From the NCBI GenBank assembly GCA_964645715.1, contig CAZYAO010000015.1, forward strand, positions 10,407 to 74,406: 64,000 nucleotides of DNA, written 5' to 3'. A program made the translations under genes and the position numbers. Positions 26,570 to 37,487 of this stretch are shown here, one piece after another (the first letter of the stretch is position 1; each line of letters opens with the position of its first letter). The notes under the pieces are model-generated. The model saw only the letters and a list, made by a program, of their open reading frames with translations. It did not search any database and had not been told where the DNA came from. Source of the DNA: JAUMBM01 sp964645715. GTDB lineage: Bacteria > Bacteroidota > Bacteroidia > Chitinophagales > Saprospiraceae.

Positions 26570-27397
26570 ATGAAAAAAATCACATGGATTGTATTGACGG
26601 CTGCACTGGCAGTGCTGCTGGGGGCTTGCGAGCCTGTGAGTGATCCGGAAATAGTGCTGCCCTCTCTGCCCGAGGCGCCGACCTTTAGCTGGCGTTATGT
26701 TGAGGGGGATTCCAACAGGGTTGTGGTAACGGACAATTCAGCGGCCTATTTCAGCCGTGTCTGGTCTTGTCCGGGGGGATTTCCTGAGCGTTCATCGGAG
26801 GTGAGCGATACTATCTTCTTTCGCCTGGCAGGGCAGTACACAATCACCTTGCATGCTGCGGCTACTGGTGGTGCGGGGGTGGCCTCGGCAAGCCAACAGT
26901 TGACCATACCGCGTGATGCTGTACAGGGGTGTAGTGATATCATGGAAAAATTGGCTGGTGGCTGCGATGATGATGATTATCGTTGCTGGACATTCAGCAG
27001 TGTGGCAGCAGCCATCGCGGTGGGCCCAACGCCTGGTTCTACAGAGTGGTATACCTCGCCGGTCAATGGATTGCAGGCGGCTCAGTATGATGATTCTTTT
27101 TGCTTTTATTTTAAAAACAGCCGCTTTGTGTATGTCAACAACGGCACGACAGTGGATCCCTGGAATGGCTATGTTCCGGTGCCTTTCGACCCGCCAACCA
27201 ACTGGAACTATACCCTTATTCCCGGCGGGGGTGAAAATGGAGAATTGCGTATAGAGCTGCCAACGGGCGCCTTTATGGGGGTCTGGGATGCTTCCAATAT
27301 TTATGATATTGTTTCTCTGACCGATCAGCAACTGATTGTCCGCACACCCTTTCTCAATGGGGGTGGGTGGTTTCAGTTGATTTTTGTATCCAATTAA
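26570..27397 (+). CDS. PKD-like surface lipoprotein of the GH16 locus
   Basis: 275 residues with a lipoprotein signal (AVLLGAC, Cys20). Residues about 40-120 look like a PKD-type Ig domain (YFSRVWSCPGGFPERSSEVSD, then GQYTITLHAAATGG). The C-terminal half is a jelly-roll-like domain with CDDDDYRCWTFSS, followed by an aromatic-rich stretch and a terminal GGGWFQLIFVSN. PKD-containing lipoproteins between SusD and GH16 are common in laminarin loci of marine Bacteroidota, where they act as extra surface glycan-binding proteins (the SusE/F position). No catalytic residues are visible. It is 12 bp after susD, and the GH16 gene follows 11 bp later. Confidence 0.75.
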   Translation: MKKITWIVLTAALAVLLGACEPVSDPEIVLPSLPEAPTFSWRYVEGDSNRVVVTDNSAAYFSRVWSCPGGFPERSSEVSDTIFFRLAGQYTITLHAAATGGAGVASASQQLTIPRDAVQGCSDIMEKLAGGCDDDDYRCWTFSSVAAAIAVGPTPGSTEWYTSPVNGLQAAQYDDSFCFYFKNSRFVYVNNGTTVDPWNGYVPVPFDPPTNWNYTLIPGGGENGELRIELPTGAFMGVWDASNIYDIVSLTDQQLIVRTPFLNGGGWFQLIFVSN

Positions 27398-27408
27398 TTG
27401 ATCATATC

Positions 27409-28620
27409 ATGTTGTCTAAGCCAATGAGTACATTCCTTTTTTGCAGCCTGCTACTGGCACATACGGCCTGTGTTCCTGCTGATAGCAATGGGGAAGCCAG
27501 TTCGCTGCCGCCGCCGGTGCTTTCGCTGAGCGATCAGTCATTTACCGAAGGTAATGGCGGCACCCTTAAAATTAGTATCCCCCTGAAGCTGGAGGGTCTC
27601 TTGCTCAGCAATGCAGTTGTCGACTACCACACAGAGGGCGGAAGCGCTACGCCGGATGTCGATTTTGTCTCCGTCGATGATGGTAAGGTGTTGTTTTCGC
27701 CTACTCGGCGGGAGGTGGCCATTGAGCTCACGCTCATCGCTGACGGTAGCATCGAAGAGGCCGAGGATTTTTTCATCGTCTTCAGCAATCCACGCAATCT
27801 GGAGATGCCTGTCAGCCGGCTTCGCATTACTATCAACGATGATGATGAAGAGGAAAATCCTTACAACATTCCACAGTCTGGCTATACATCCCCCGAGAGC
27901 TACCCGGGCATGACACTGGTCTGGCGCGATGAATTTTCCGGCGACCAACTGGATGAAAGCAGCTGGCAGCACGAAATAGGCACGGGTAATAATGGCTGGG
28001 GCAACAACGAATTGCAGTTCTACCAGCCACAAAATACGTTCCTGCACGAGGGCCACTTGCTGATTGAGGCTCGCAGGGAGAGTGTTGGGGGTCGCAATTT
28101 CACTTCTTCGCGCATCATTACCCGGGGTCGGCGTGAGTTCCGCTACGGCCGCATCGATATCCGGGCTGCACTGCCGGAAGGACAGGGAATCTGGCCTGCT
28201 CTCTGGATGCTCGGTCGCAATATCAACCAGGTGGGTTGGCCTGCCTGTGGTGAGATTGACATCATGGAGCTGGTAGGTCACCAGCCGGGCCGTATTCATG
28301 GCACGGCTCACTTCGGGGCTTCTTTTGCGCAGCATCAGGAGAGTGGCGGCTCAACTGCACTCAGCGGTGGCCGCAAATTCAGCGAGGAGTTCCACGTGTT
28401 TTCAATCGTATGGCGCGAAAATACGATAACTTGGTTGCTCAATGACCAGCCATTTTATTCGCTCACGTCTCAGGATGTTGGTGCCGCACCTTGGCCATTC
28501 AACCAGCCGTTTTTCTTCATCTTCAATGTGGCCGTGGGGGGCAATTGGCCGGGTGCTCCCGATAATACAACTGTTTTCCCGCAGCGCATGATTGTCGATT
28601 ATGTGCGGGTTTTCAATTAA
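27409..28620 (+). CDS. GH16 endo-beta-1,3-glucanase (laminarinase-like) with Calx-beta domain
   Basis: 403 residues from ATG 27409; ATG 27424 is an alternative. A lipoprotein-like signal ends LLLAHTAC (Cys21), so surface anchoring is likely. Residues about 40-145 form a Calx-beta domain (VDYHTEGGSATPDVDFVSVD, then ITINDDDEE). The GH16 catalytic domain covers about 165-403: WRDEFSGDQLDESSWQHEIG at the start and GEIDIMELVG in the centre, giving nucleophile Glu282, Asp284 and acid/base Glu287. The ExDxxE pattern with inserted Met is the laminarinase type, so hydrolysis of beta-1,3-glucan is expected. It is the last gene of the locus and ends before a strong terminator. No GH3 or other exo-enzyme is present beside it. 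Confidence 0.92.
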   Translation: MLSKPMSTFLFCSLLLAHTACVPADSNGEASSLPPPVLSLSDQSFTEGNGGTLKISIPLKLEGLLLSNAVVDYHTEGGSATPDVDFVSVDDGKVLFSPTRREVAIELTLIADGSIEEAEDFFIVFSNPRNLEMPVSRLRITINDDDEEENPYNIPQSGYTSPESYPGMTLVWRDEFSGDQLDESSWQHEIGTGNNGWGNNELQFYQPQNTFLHEGHLLIEARRESVGGRNFTSSRIITRGRREFRYGRIDIRAALPEGQGIWPALWMLGRNINQVGWPACGEIDIMELVGHQPGRIHGTAHFGASFAQHQESGGSTALSGGRKFSEEFHVFSIVWRENTITWLLNDQPFYSLTSQDVGAAPWPFNQPFFFIFNVAVGGNWPGAPDNTTVFPQRMIVDYVRVFN

Positions 28621-28667
28621 TGTCCGTTATTGATTTTTAAAAAAATCAACACTAGGCATTTTTTATG

Positions 28668-28701
28668 AGCACTTTTGGCGGCGAAAGCCGCCAAAAGTGC
28701 T
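28668..28701 (+). terminator. Intrinsic terminator after GH16 gene
   Basis: A 15-bp stem (28668-28682 with 28687-28701) is closed by a GAAA tetraloop and followed by a run of T on the plus strand. The inner stem is ggcggc/gccgcc. A smaller palindrome (28631-28648) precedes it. It separates the GH16 gene from the convergent adhesin gene. Confidence 0.85.
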
Positions 28702-28729
28702 TTTTTATGGCTTTTTACAAGTAAAAAAC

Positions 28730-31700
28730 CTAGCGCATGAGCGTCAGCTCACCTTTCAGCAGCAATTGCTGGCCAGTAATTGTCTCTATCTCTGCGTAGT
28801 ATACATATACACCTGCATTCATGGGCTCACCGCGGAAGTTACCGTCCCAACCGTAGGTAGGATCATTGGGCGCAAAGTCAGCCGCTTCATACAGGCGGTC
28901 ACCCCAGCGATTGTATATCTGGAGGCGATGAACAATCCTGACACCAGGGCCACTGAATATGAAGAGGCGGTCGTTGACGCCGTCCTGATTGGGAGAGAAG
29001 GCTGAAGGGATATACACTTCTACTGTCTCATCAACTGTGATACGTACCCAGTCGCTGGCAACGCAGCCGTTGGCATCAGTGGCAGTGAGCTGGTAAAGGG
29101 TGGTCTCCAGCGGACTTACATGTGTAATCAGGGAGTCAGGCCGGCTCACTGTAGCCAGTGGAGTCCAGCGCCAGCTGGCCGGCACAAAATTGAGCAGCGC
29201 TTCCAGTTTGATACTATCGCCCAGCTGTATCGTTTCATCGGGCCCCAAATCAACTATCAGCTCGCTAGGAGCACTGATGGCTACCGGCTGCGTCACTGAA
29301 CAATCGTTGTCATCCTGGATGATCAGGTTGTAAGATCCGGCGCTCAGGTCGGGAATGTTTGTTGGCAGCGTATTAAGCTGCTGGAAAAACAGGCCGTCTA
29401 CACTGAACTCGTACGGTGGGCTACCGCCGCTGATGCTGCTGATTTGTAGCAGCCCGGCATTGCTGCCCTGGCATCCTGTGGTGATTCCCGTAGCCGTAAC
29501 GGTAATGGCCGGAGGGGATAACAATTGTAGCTGAGCTGTATCGCGACAGCCCGCAGCGTCGGTTACCACAACCGAATAAGCCTGTCCGCCTGCCAGGTTG
29601 CTCGCCGCAGTTGTCGTGCTGCCGTTGCTCCAGCTGAAAGTATAAGGTGGAAACCCGTTACTAGCGCTGGCAAGGGCTGCACCATCGCTGCTGTCGGCAC
29701 AACTAAGATTGAAACCATCGTAGTTGCTGGTAGCTGTAGCATTGGCGGTAACACGGCTGATGTTGACGCTGGCTGTACCGCTCAACTGCACAGGACAGCT
29801 AATGCCGGAGGCAGTGGCGGCCAGCAGACTGTAGGTGGTATTGATTGTCGGGGTGACACTGATTGACTGACCATCGACTGCTCCGCTGATAATAAACGGC
29901 AAGTTAATACCATCACCCAGCGTTACATCAAATACCAAGGCACCACCCAGGTTGAGCGTGAGGCTTGCCGGCTGACCGGGGCAGATGTTGCCGCCGCCAC
30001 TCAGAGAGGCTGTCAGAGCCGGGTAAAAACTCAGGTTGACAAATACGGTGGAATCACAGCCTGTACTCGCTGCACCATTTAGCACAACCGTTCCCTGCGG
30101 ATTAGCAGCGCTGAATGTCTGTCCACCCACAACGATTTGGCCACCCTGACAGAGGGTGGTATTGAGGCTGGAGGTCGCCGGCTGGCGGAAACTCAGGCTT
30201 ACGTTGACGATGGAATCGCAGCCAAACTGACTGGCACCGGCCAGGATTACGCTGCCGGATGGATTGGAGGCACTGAAGATCTGTCCGCCCAGACTTAGCT
30301 GCTCCCCAGGACATAGCAGTCTGCTTAGTGTACCTACCGCGGGCTGCCGAAAACTTAAGCTAACCTGAATGATGGAGTCGCAGCCATTGACAGAAGCAGC
30401 GGGGAGTGTGACAGTACCCTGTGGGTTGGCAGCATTAAATGTTTGTCCGCCAACGACCAGCGAGGCGCCCGGACACAAGACAGGGCTCAGGCTGGAAGTC
30501 GCAGGTGCATAGAAACTGAGGTTGACTTGTACCAGCGAATCGCATCCTTGCCGGGAAGCTCCGGGTAGTAGCACGCTACCTGTGGGGTTGGAAGCCGTAA
30601 ATGTCTGCCCGCCCACAGTCAGGCTTCCGCCCGGGCATAAACGCGGCGCGGCAAGCCCGACAGCCACTGGCAGTATGCTGAGGTTTACGTTGACAATGGA
30701 ATCACAGCCGTTGCTGCTGCTGAGCACTACAGTCCCTGCCGGACGGCTGGCACCAAAAATTTCTCCGCCAATCGTTACCGTCTGCCCGTCGCACAGGCTG
30801 TCTGTATAGTTGAATACCGCCGGTGGGAAGAAACTGAGGGCCACGCTTACGAGTGTATCACAACTGCCCTGACCAGGCAGCAGTACGCTGCCAACAGGAC
30901 GGCTTTCATTGAAAATCTCACTGCCAACCTGTAAAGATTCTCCCGGACAAAGCCGTGGGTTGAGGTTGCGTACTAGATTGGGCAGTACAGTCAGACTGTC
31001 CTGCTGGTTGAGGTTATTGTTGATACACCGCTGGTCGCTCAGGAATTTGAAGTCCAGCAGGTAAGCACCTGCCGACAGAGGACCGGCACAAATAGTTATC
31101 GTGTCAACGAGCTGTGAAGAACTGAACAGGCGGTTGATGGTGTCTGTACCCGATATAATACTATAGAAGAGCTGGAAAGGTGGCTGTCCTGTGAAACGCA
31201 CCGGAATGCGCGCGCATTCATTGGGACAGATGCGGGGCTGGCTTGTTTCAACGGTTACTCCTGGCAGCGGGGCACCTGCTTCAATGGTGACAGAAGAAAT
31301 AAACACACATCCCAAGGCGTCGGTGATGGTAACACTGTATGCGCCAGGCGACAGATTGCTGATGACAGAGTCTTGCACGCCATTGCTCCAGTTGTACAGG
31401 TAAGGTGCCTGTCCGCCGGGAATCGAAACAATGCTGCCGTCAGCAGCATCCTCACAACTTTCGTAGGTAATGTTGAGAATCGCAGGCAGGGTGCAGCTGC
31501 TGACGGGTACGCTGAGTTCACAGCTGCTTTCACAACCGTTAGCATCCCGGACTTTCATGATGTAGTCGCCGGCAAGCAGGTCGCTGAGGGTAGCATTACC
31601 CGCCAGCGCGACGTTCTGTGTCTGATTGGTGGCGCCCAGCAGGTTAATCTGATAGGGAGCCGTACCACCTGAAATACTGACCTGAATTCTGCCGTTACTG

Positions 31701-34700
31701 ATAAATGGTCCGGTCGCTGGTTGCAGGAGACTGCAATTGATGACGAGCAAGGGCGGTGCCGTCAACTGGGTAGCTATTTCCGTTGTACAACCGTCGCCGT
31801 CGGTGATGGTTGCACTATAACTACCGTCTCCCAGCATGCTCAGCTGGTTGAGTCCGTCATAGATATTGTTGCTCCAGTCATAGAAGTAGGGAGGACTGCC
31901 TCCGTTGATGACTACAGACAGCGTTCCGTTGTTATCACCGCTGCAGCGGGGAGGGGTGGCATTGAGGCTGGCCGTCAGGGAACAACCGGAGACGGGTATA
32001 GTCAGTGTACAGCTGTCACTGCAGTTGTTGCTATCAATGAGGCTGATACTGATATCTCCGCCGCGCAGGTTGGACAGTTCTACCGCGCCGGCAGCGGAGA
32101 CACTGACTTCGGTGGTGTCATTGCCTGCGATATACCGCAGCAAATAAGGTGCTACGCCACCCGCTACTGTCAGCTGGGCACTGCCATCCTGGCTGGCAGG
32201 GCCACTTGCCGGATTACCAACACTACAGCTTAGGCTGAGCGGGAGCGGTTGTAAGATAAGTGCACTGTCGATTCGCTGGCAGCCCAGTGAGTCGGTCACA
32301 CTGAGTAAATAGGTGCCGGCTATCAGGTTGAGCAAACTATCATTCTGTACCTGATTACTCCATTGAAAGCTGACAGGCTGGTAAGCTCCTGTAACACTGA
32401 CAATGGCAGTGCCATCAGCTAGGCCGTTACAACTTACGTCTGTACTTGTAATACTACTCACCAGATTGCCACAAAGAACAAATCCTCCTGAAATGCTGCA
32501 GTCGTTAGCATCGCTCAGCAATACGTAATAGTAGTCTGCAGGTAGGTTTCGCAGGGTGTCAATACCAGCAGTGTCTGACAAGATGGTATAGCTGACGGTA
32601 TCGCCAACTGCTGGAATGATAAACAGTGTGTAGGGTGCCAACCCATTGCCAAAGGCTATGGAAGCGCTACCGTCATACGCACCAGGTCCGCTGGCAGGTT
32701 GCAATACGGTCATGGTCAGCGTCATGGAAGGAAGTGTACTCAGCACTACGGTGTCCGTGGCACTACAACCTGCTTCATCGATGACGGTGAGTATATAGGT
32801 ACCGGCCAATAGATTGCGCAGTGTATCGAGACCATCCAGTGAATCGACGTTCCAGTTGTAAGTGAGTAGACCCGTTGCACCTGCTACAGCCGTGTTGATT
32901 TGACCGTCTGCAGAACCATGGCAATCACTGATGCTGCCCTGCATATCCAATTGCAATTGGCAGTTGGGAGAAGCTATGATGAAATTGCAGGTCGATACAC
33001 ATCCGTTGGCATCACTCAGCTCAAGGGTGTACCCGCCAGGGTTGAGTGCTGACAGAGTAGCGATGCCTGCATTGGCCACAGGCTGGCTGCCGTTGGTAGG
33101 ACCGCTGTAAATGAGCAGGTAAGGCTCACTACCACCACTGACGGCGATGGAGGCAGCTCCGTCACCGGCACCGGGTGAACTTACAGGATTCAACTGACTG
33201 CAACCAAGATTGACAGGATCCGGATCGTCCAAAAAGATACTGCCCGTGCTGCTGCATCCGTTGGCATCTGTCACTACTACCGTGTAGTTGCCGGACGGCA
33301 AATCAGTAGGCGACTGCAGGCCATCGAGCAGGTCGTTGTTCCAGTCAAATGTATAGCCGCCCAAACCGTCGATAACTACATTCAGCGTTCCGTCTTCGGC
33401 GCCTGCACAAGATGGATCGGCCGTAGACACCACATTTACGACAGGCGGCTGGCTTACCTCCAGCGTTACTTCTGTCAGCTCCGAAAAGCAGTCGCCACTA
33501 CCCAGATTGGCATAGATGACATTGCTTCCGCTGGTATAACTGTCAGGAGTTAATATGGGGTTATTGGCATTAATGTCCTGATAAAAAATTACAATTGCTG
33601 TATTGAGTGCTCCCTGTATGGCGGGTATAGCTTCCGTGAGATCAAATATCGCCTGTCCGTTGCCTTGGTTACAGGCCGTGAGGGAAGCCGGATTGGCAAC
33701 CGGGGTTTCAACGCTGGTGATGGTTACTGTTGGCAGCGGGCTTGGAATAAAACTGCAGGCCAGCGATTCGTTGATAATCTCGGTGATGGTAAAGGTGGTG
33801 GTTTCAGTCACCGTAAATACCAGCTCTGAAAGATTGGTCAGCCCGTTATAGGTTAACAGTTCGCTACCAGCAGCACTGACAGTTTCCAGACTTATGCCGT
33901 AGCTGTTGCCATCATCGGGCAGCGTAATAAACAAGGTAATCTCACTACTACCGCAGACGAGTGTCTCTGAAGCAGTGAGGCCCAGCGGTTGCGGACTGCT
34001 GAGCAAGCTGAGCGTAACCGCAACGGGCTCAGAATTACATCCGTCGGGACTTTCAACCGTGGCATATACCGTTGTGGCGTTGGCCGTGTTATAGTTTGCA
34101 GGATCTGCGATCGCATTTTGTGCTGCTGCATCGCTAAACCAATTGACAGTATAACCATTACCTCCGTTGACGGTAGTCTCTACACTTGTAAGATCAAAAT
34201 TGGCGCCACCCGATGGCAGCGGACAAGCAGTAATCGAGGCAGGCTGTCCTACCGGATTAGCCACAATGGTTACGGTAAAGGATTCTTCAGCTGAACAACC
34301 TTGTTCACCCGCATACGCATACAAGGTAGTCGTATTGTTGATTACCTGTCCAGGCTCAAAAGTGCTGCCACCGCCACCCGGCTGGGTGTAGTAGGCTGCA
34401 TCACCGAGGTTACTACCGCTTATAGCCGGCAGGGTATAGCTGCCACAGGCACTCAGATCAGCTATTGCGTCAATACTTGGCCCTGGCACCAATGCCAAAT
34501 CAATGGCCAGGGGAGCTGCAGGACAACCATTGAAAGTTACAACAGCATATACGACAGCCACACCTGCGGTATAGCTTTCGGGGGTAAATATTTCTGTGTT
34601 CAGGGATTCATTGGTAAACCAGCTGATAATTCCCTGCCCGCCCGTGATGGTATTCGTCAGGCTACTGAGGTTAAATACCGCCTGTCCGTCGCCGTCGGCA

Positions 34701-36978
34701 TCGCAGCTTTCCAGTGGGCCGGCAGGATTGGCAGTACCCGAGGGCAGCACGGTCAGCGTGATGGCCAGCGGAGCAGAAGCACAAGGAGCCTCACCCACGA
34801 CCACGTAGATCGTACCACCTGAACTAAAAAAGGAGGCGGGATTTTGTATAGGCTGTGTGAGGGACTGATTGAGATACCAGCCGACGGGCAGTCCGCTGCC
34901 GCCGTTGACGATGTCGTCAAACTGTGTCAGGTCGAATACGGCACCTCCGGTGGGAAGCGCGCACAATTCCAGCGAAGCGGCAGGCACCGGCTGTGCTACT
35001 GGTGGTTCTTCAACCACTACGGTGATTGTAGCCATATCGGGTGGGCAATCAGCCTGTCCCTGCACAGTATAGGTGAAATTATAAGTTCCCGGGGGTACAT
35101 TCTGAAAAGAAACTGCCGCCGGGTTGGCCAGCGAAACGGGGGCATTGTTGACATTACTCCAGGTACCACCCGGCGTCGGATTGCCCAGCAACAGTTGGGG
35201 TAGGTTGGCCTGACCACCGTTGCTGCAGACNNNNNNNNNNNNNNNNNNNNNNNNNNNNNNNNNNNNNNNNNNNNNNNNNNNNNNNNNNNNNNNNNNNNNN
35301 NNNNNNNNNNNNNNNNNNNNNNNNNNNNNNTCGGATTGCCCAGCAACAGTTGGGGTAGGTTGGCCTGACCACCGTTGCTGCAGACTGTGGTGTTGTTATC
35401 TTCACCAGCATTGGGCGGCTGCACGATGCCCAGCCCTATGTTGCGCGGGGCTGATTCGCAGCCCAGCGCATTGGTCGTAGTGGCATATACTTGCCCGTTG
35501 CCACTTACGTAGGCAGATGGGTTGGTAATTTCGTTGTTGCCTTGCGGATCGCTATACCAGGTCACCGTGCCTCCGATCGCGGCATTGAGGGTGGTGAGGT
35601 TGAAGGTCCCCTGTCCGCTGCCATTGTCACAGGCCTGCAGCGGGCCTGCAGCGTTGGCTGTAGGGCGAAGTGAAACGGTAGAGCTGACAGGTACCACAGC
35701 AGAGGTGCAGCCGCCTGCAGTCACCGAGGCATAAATCGTTGAAGGTTGTGGCCCCGTCGCCAGCTGAATCAGGTTGGCCAGCGAAAAAAAATTGATGGGC
35801 CCTGTACCATTGGCATTAAACCACCAGTTGATGGTCGCTCCGGGAACTCCCCCAGTAATCTCATTCTGTATCTGGTTGAAAAGGGCTGTCACCTCGGCTA
35901 TGTTTACAAAGGGCGGTATCGGGGTGTAGCATATCAGTATCGGTGTCGAAGGCGGATTGGCCGTGGGCACCGGATTGGCTGTGACAACAAAGCTGACAGT
36001 GGGGTTGCAGGACGAGGCAGGATCGAAAAGATAATAAGTGCCGGAGCCTACCTGTGAGCCCGGAGGGTACATGGTGCCAGTGCCGTTGGGGCCGGAGTAG
36101 TAAGCCTGGTTGCCACTGAGGTTAGTACCGGTAATGGGCGGGAGGGTGTAGGTGCCGCAGACTGTCTGACTGCTTGGCGGGTTGGTGAAAGTTGGAGGGG
36201 TACAGTCGCTTGCCAGATTGCAGTCTTCCGTTGCCGGATTGGTAATGGTTACTGTGCCTGGCATCGACCAGCTGGCAAAGGCTCCGTTGTTGGTGCTTGA
36301 CGAGTTTGTATAGCCATAAATAGTAGTAGGACCCCCATTGTAAGAAACGCAAAAAAAACGCGTACCAACACCATTGAGAAAATTGCCGCTCTCATTGGGG
36401 AAATTGGCAAAAAGTACCAATCCAGGATTGGCGCAGAAGCTGCTCCAGCCACCATAGGTGTTGGGATTAAAGTCGACATCAAAAACGTACACTACACTGC
36501 CCGCCGGAATCGGGTTGGGGGCTGCAGAAAAGGCGGTGCAGCCAGCCAGTGTATTGATAGCATTGATGGTAGCGGGATTATTGGGCTGAGCCGTAAACGA
36601 ATTGTATACATTCAGGGTTGTCGAGGCGCAGCTGGGGTCGCTACCATAGCGAATATTAATAAGTGAAGGGTTAAGGTCTGCCGTGGCCAGAAAAGAGATA
36701 AACTCGTGGTTATCCTCATCGCCACAAGCATTAATCATAGCAAATTGCAATGCTATCTGCCCCTGTACCTGCTGTACCGCACCCAATAACAGCAGCACAC
36801 CTGCATGCTGCAGCAAGCGACACAACAGCAAACGCGCCATGCCCAGCCAACGAATCAGGCCAGCGGAAGTGTTATTAGCAGCTACCATAAGACAGCTTTC
36901 TCCAAGGGTGGGTACCTCCCGTGTAACTGCCGGTCCGGCAATTACATTCTTGCATCTACTACGCAAACGTAACCTCAT
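28730..36978 (-). CDS. Giant SprB-like adhesin with gliding motility-associated C-terminal (T9SS type B) domain; interrupted by assembly gap
   Basis: Both sides of the N-run read as one protein. If the duplicated 55 bp and the Ns are collapsed, the frame is continuous and encodes about 2697 residues from ATG 36978 (ATG 36840 may be the true start of the signal peptide MARLLLCRLLQHAG). The order is: N-terminal surface domain; about eight Ig-like modules of pattern DLTxxxxxIxGGxG; alternating SprB repeats (for example CSGDNNGTLSVVINGGSPPY) and related ASGPxxxDGSA modules; six tandem repeats of about 53 residues with LCPGxxLxVGGQxFxAxNPxG and GCDSxVxVxLSF; two more SprB-like units; and a gliding motility-associated C-terminal domain (YIPSAFSPNQDGVNDRLFIF) that directs type IX export and surface attachment. 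A role in adhesion or gliding is inferred. No enzymatic domain is seen. Confidence 0.88.
30030..30990 (-). repeat. Six tandem repeats within adhesin gene
   Basis: The encoded unit of about 53 residues (LCPG...VGGQ.F.A.NP.G.V.L.GA...GCDS.V.V.LSF) occurs six times in a row, about 160 bp per unit. The copies are diverged at DNA level but share long identical words, which makes this part prone to assembly error and to unit-number variation. Confidence 0.85.
35176..35230. repeat. Left copy of 55-bp duplication flanking the N-run
   Basis: This 55-bp stretch is identical to 35331-35385 and abuts the Ns exactly. The exact 55-bp length on both contig ends looks like an unresolved assembler k-mer overlap and not a biological duplication. 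Confidence 0.9.
35231..35330. other. Scaffold gap (100 N)
   Basis: One hundred Ns lie inside the adhesin gene. The flanking 55-bp identity and the restored reading frame after collapse indicate that no sequence is actually missing. Confidence 0.95.
35331..35385. repeat. Right copy of 55-bp duplication flanking the N-run
   Basis: Identical to 35176-35230; it encodes the VCSNGGQANLPQLLLGNP part of an Ig-like module on the minus strand. Confidence 0.9.
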
Positions 36979-37225
36979 AAAGACGATTTTTCAGGATGGA
37001 AGTTAACGACATTGAAAATTCATGGCCACATGGGGTCGGGGGCTCTGGGGATTGCCGTGGGTGCGACTGTTACCAAGCTCGTACACAGGCTTAGCAGCAG
37101 TCAGTATCGCAGGCAAAGAAACGAATTTTTTCCCGCAATACAGCAGGTTTTTATGGGGTAAAATAGCGTCAGCAGCAAGGCAGTTCTGCAAGTATGATGT
37201 TGTATTGGGGGTAAAAAATCACCCC

Positions 37226-37275
37226 GGCGCGTCAGCCGTATGAATGGTTTCAACCATTCATACGGCTGACGCGCC
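37226..37275. other. 23-bp perfect hairpin in divergent region
   Basis: Arms 37226-37248 and 37253-37275 are perfectly complementary around a ttca loop. On the minus strand the hairpin is followed by gattttttacc, a T-run, so it could terminate leftward transcription. No leftward gene ends here. Confidence 0.7.
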
Positions 37276-37280
37276 TGTAA

Positions 37281-37316
37281 AACACGCCAAGGCAGCGTCA
37301 GCCGCCCTGGCGTGTT
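37281..37316. other. Imperfect hairpin next to the 23-bp hairpin
   Basis: Arms aacacgcca (37281-37289) and tggcgtgtt (37308-37316) pair perfectly. A single mismatch then separates them from an inner ggc/gcc stem. It shares the word gcgtcagccg with the neighbouring hairpin. Confidence 0.6.
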
Positions 37317-37375
37317 ACTAAATACACCTCTCTCCGTACACCAGTAACAATTTTTCAAACCAACCTATGTCAGTG

Positions 37376-37407
37376 TTTGCCAGCCAACAGGAAGCGTATT
37401 ATCTTCG
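37376..37407 (+). promoter_or_regulatory. Promoter for leuS
   Basis: TTTG at 37376-37379 and TATCTTCG at 37400-37407 are separated by 20 bp, one mismatch from the TAnnTTTG consensus. Transcription would start near 37414, leaving a 5' untranslated region of about 74 nt before ATG 37488. Confidence 0.55.
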
Positions 37408-37487
37408 CGCTTCGTTATGCATATAGGTGGCTGTTACAGGCCTTCATGGACACGTATGTAAGACAAACACGCAGAAAAAGAATCCAC

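Larger units (their letters stand above)
36979..37487. other. Divergent intergenic region between adhesin and leuS
   Basis: 509 bp without a convincing gene. It holds a cluster of three stem-loops (37208-37225, 37226-37275, 37281-37316) and a good leuS promoter (37376-37407). The part 36979-37205 shows no clear signal. Short frames here have no recognisable protein features. Confidence 0.7.

Noticed and set aside
30030..30990. CRISPR-like regular repeats
   Set aside because: The repeats are contiguous, coding and diverged, with no spacers and no cas genes.
35231..35330. Frameshift or pseudogene in the adhesin
   Set aside because: The change of frame disappears when the 55-bp duplicated contig end and the Ns are removed.
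37022..37243. Possible 73-residue protein in the divergent region
   Set aside because: It runs into the hairpin cluster and has no signal, motif or promoter.
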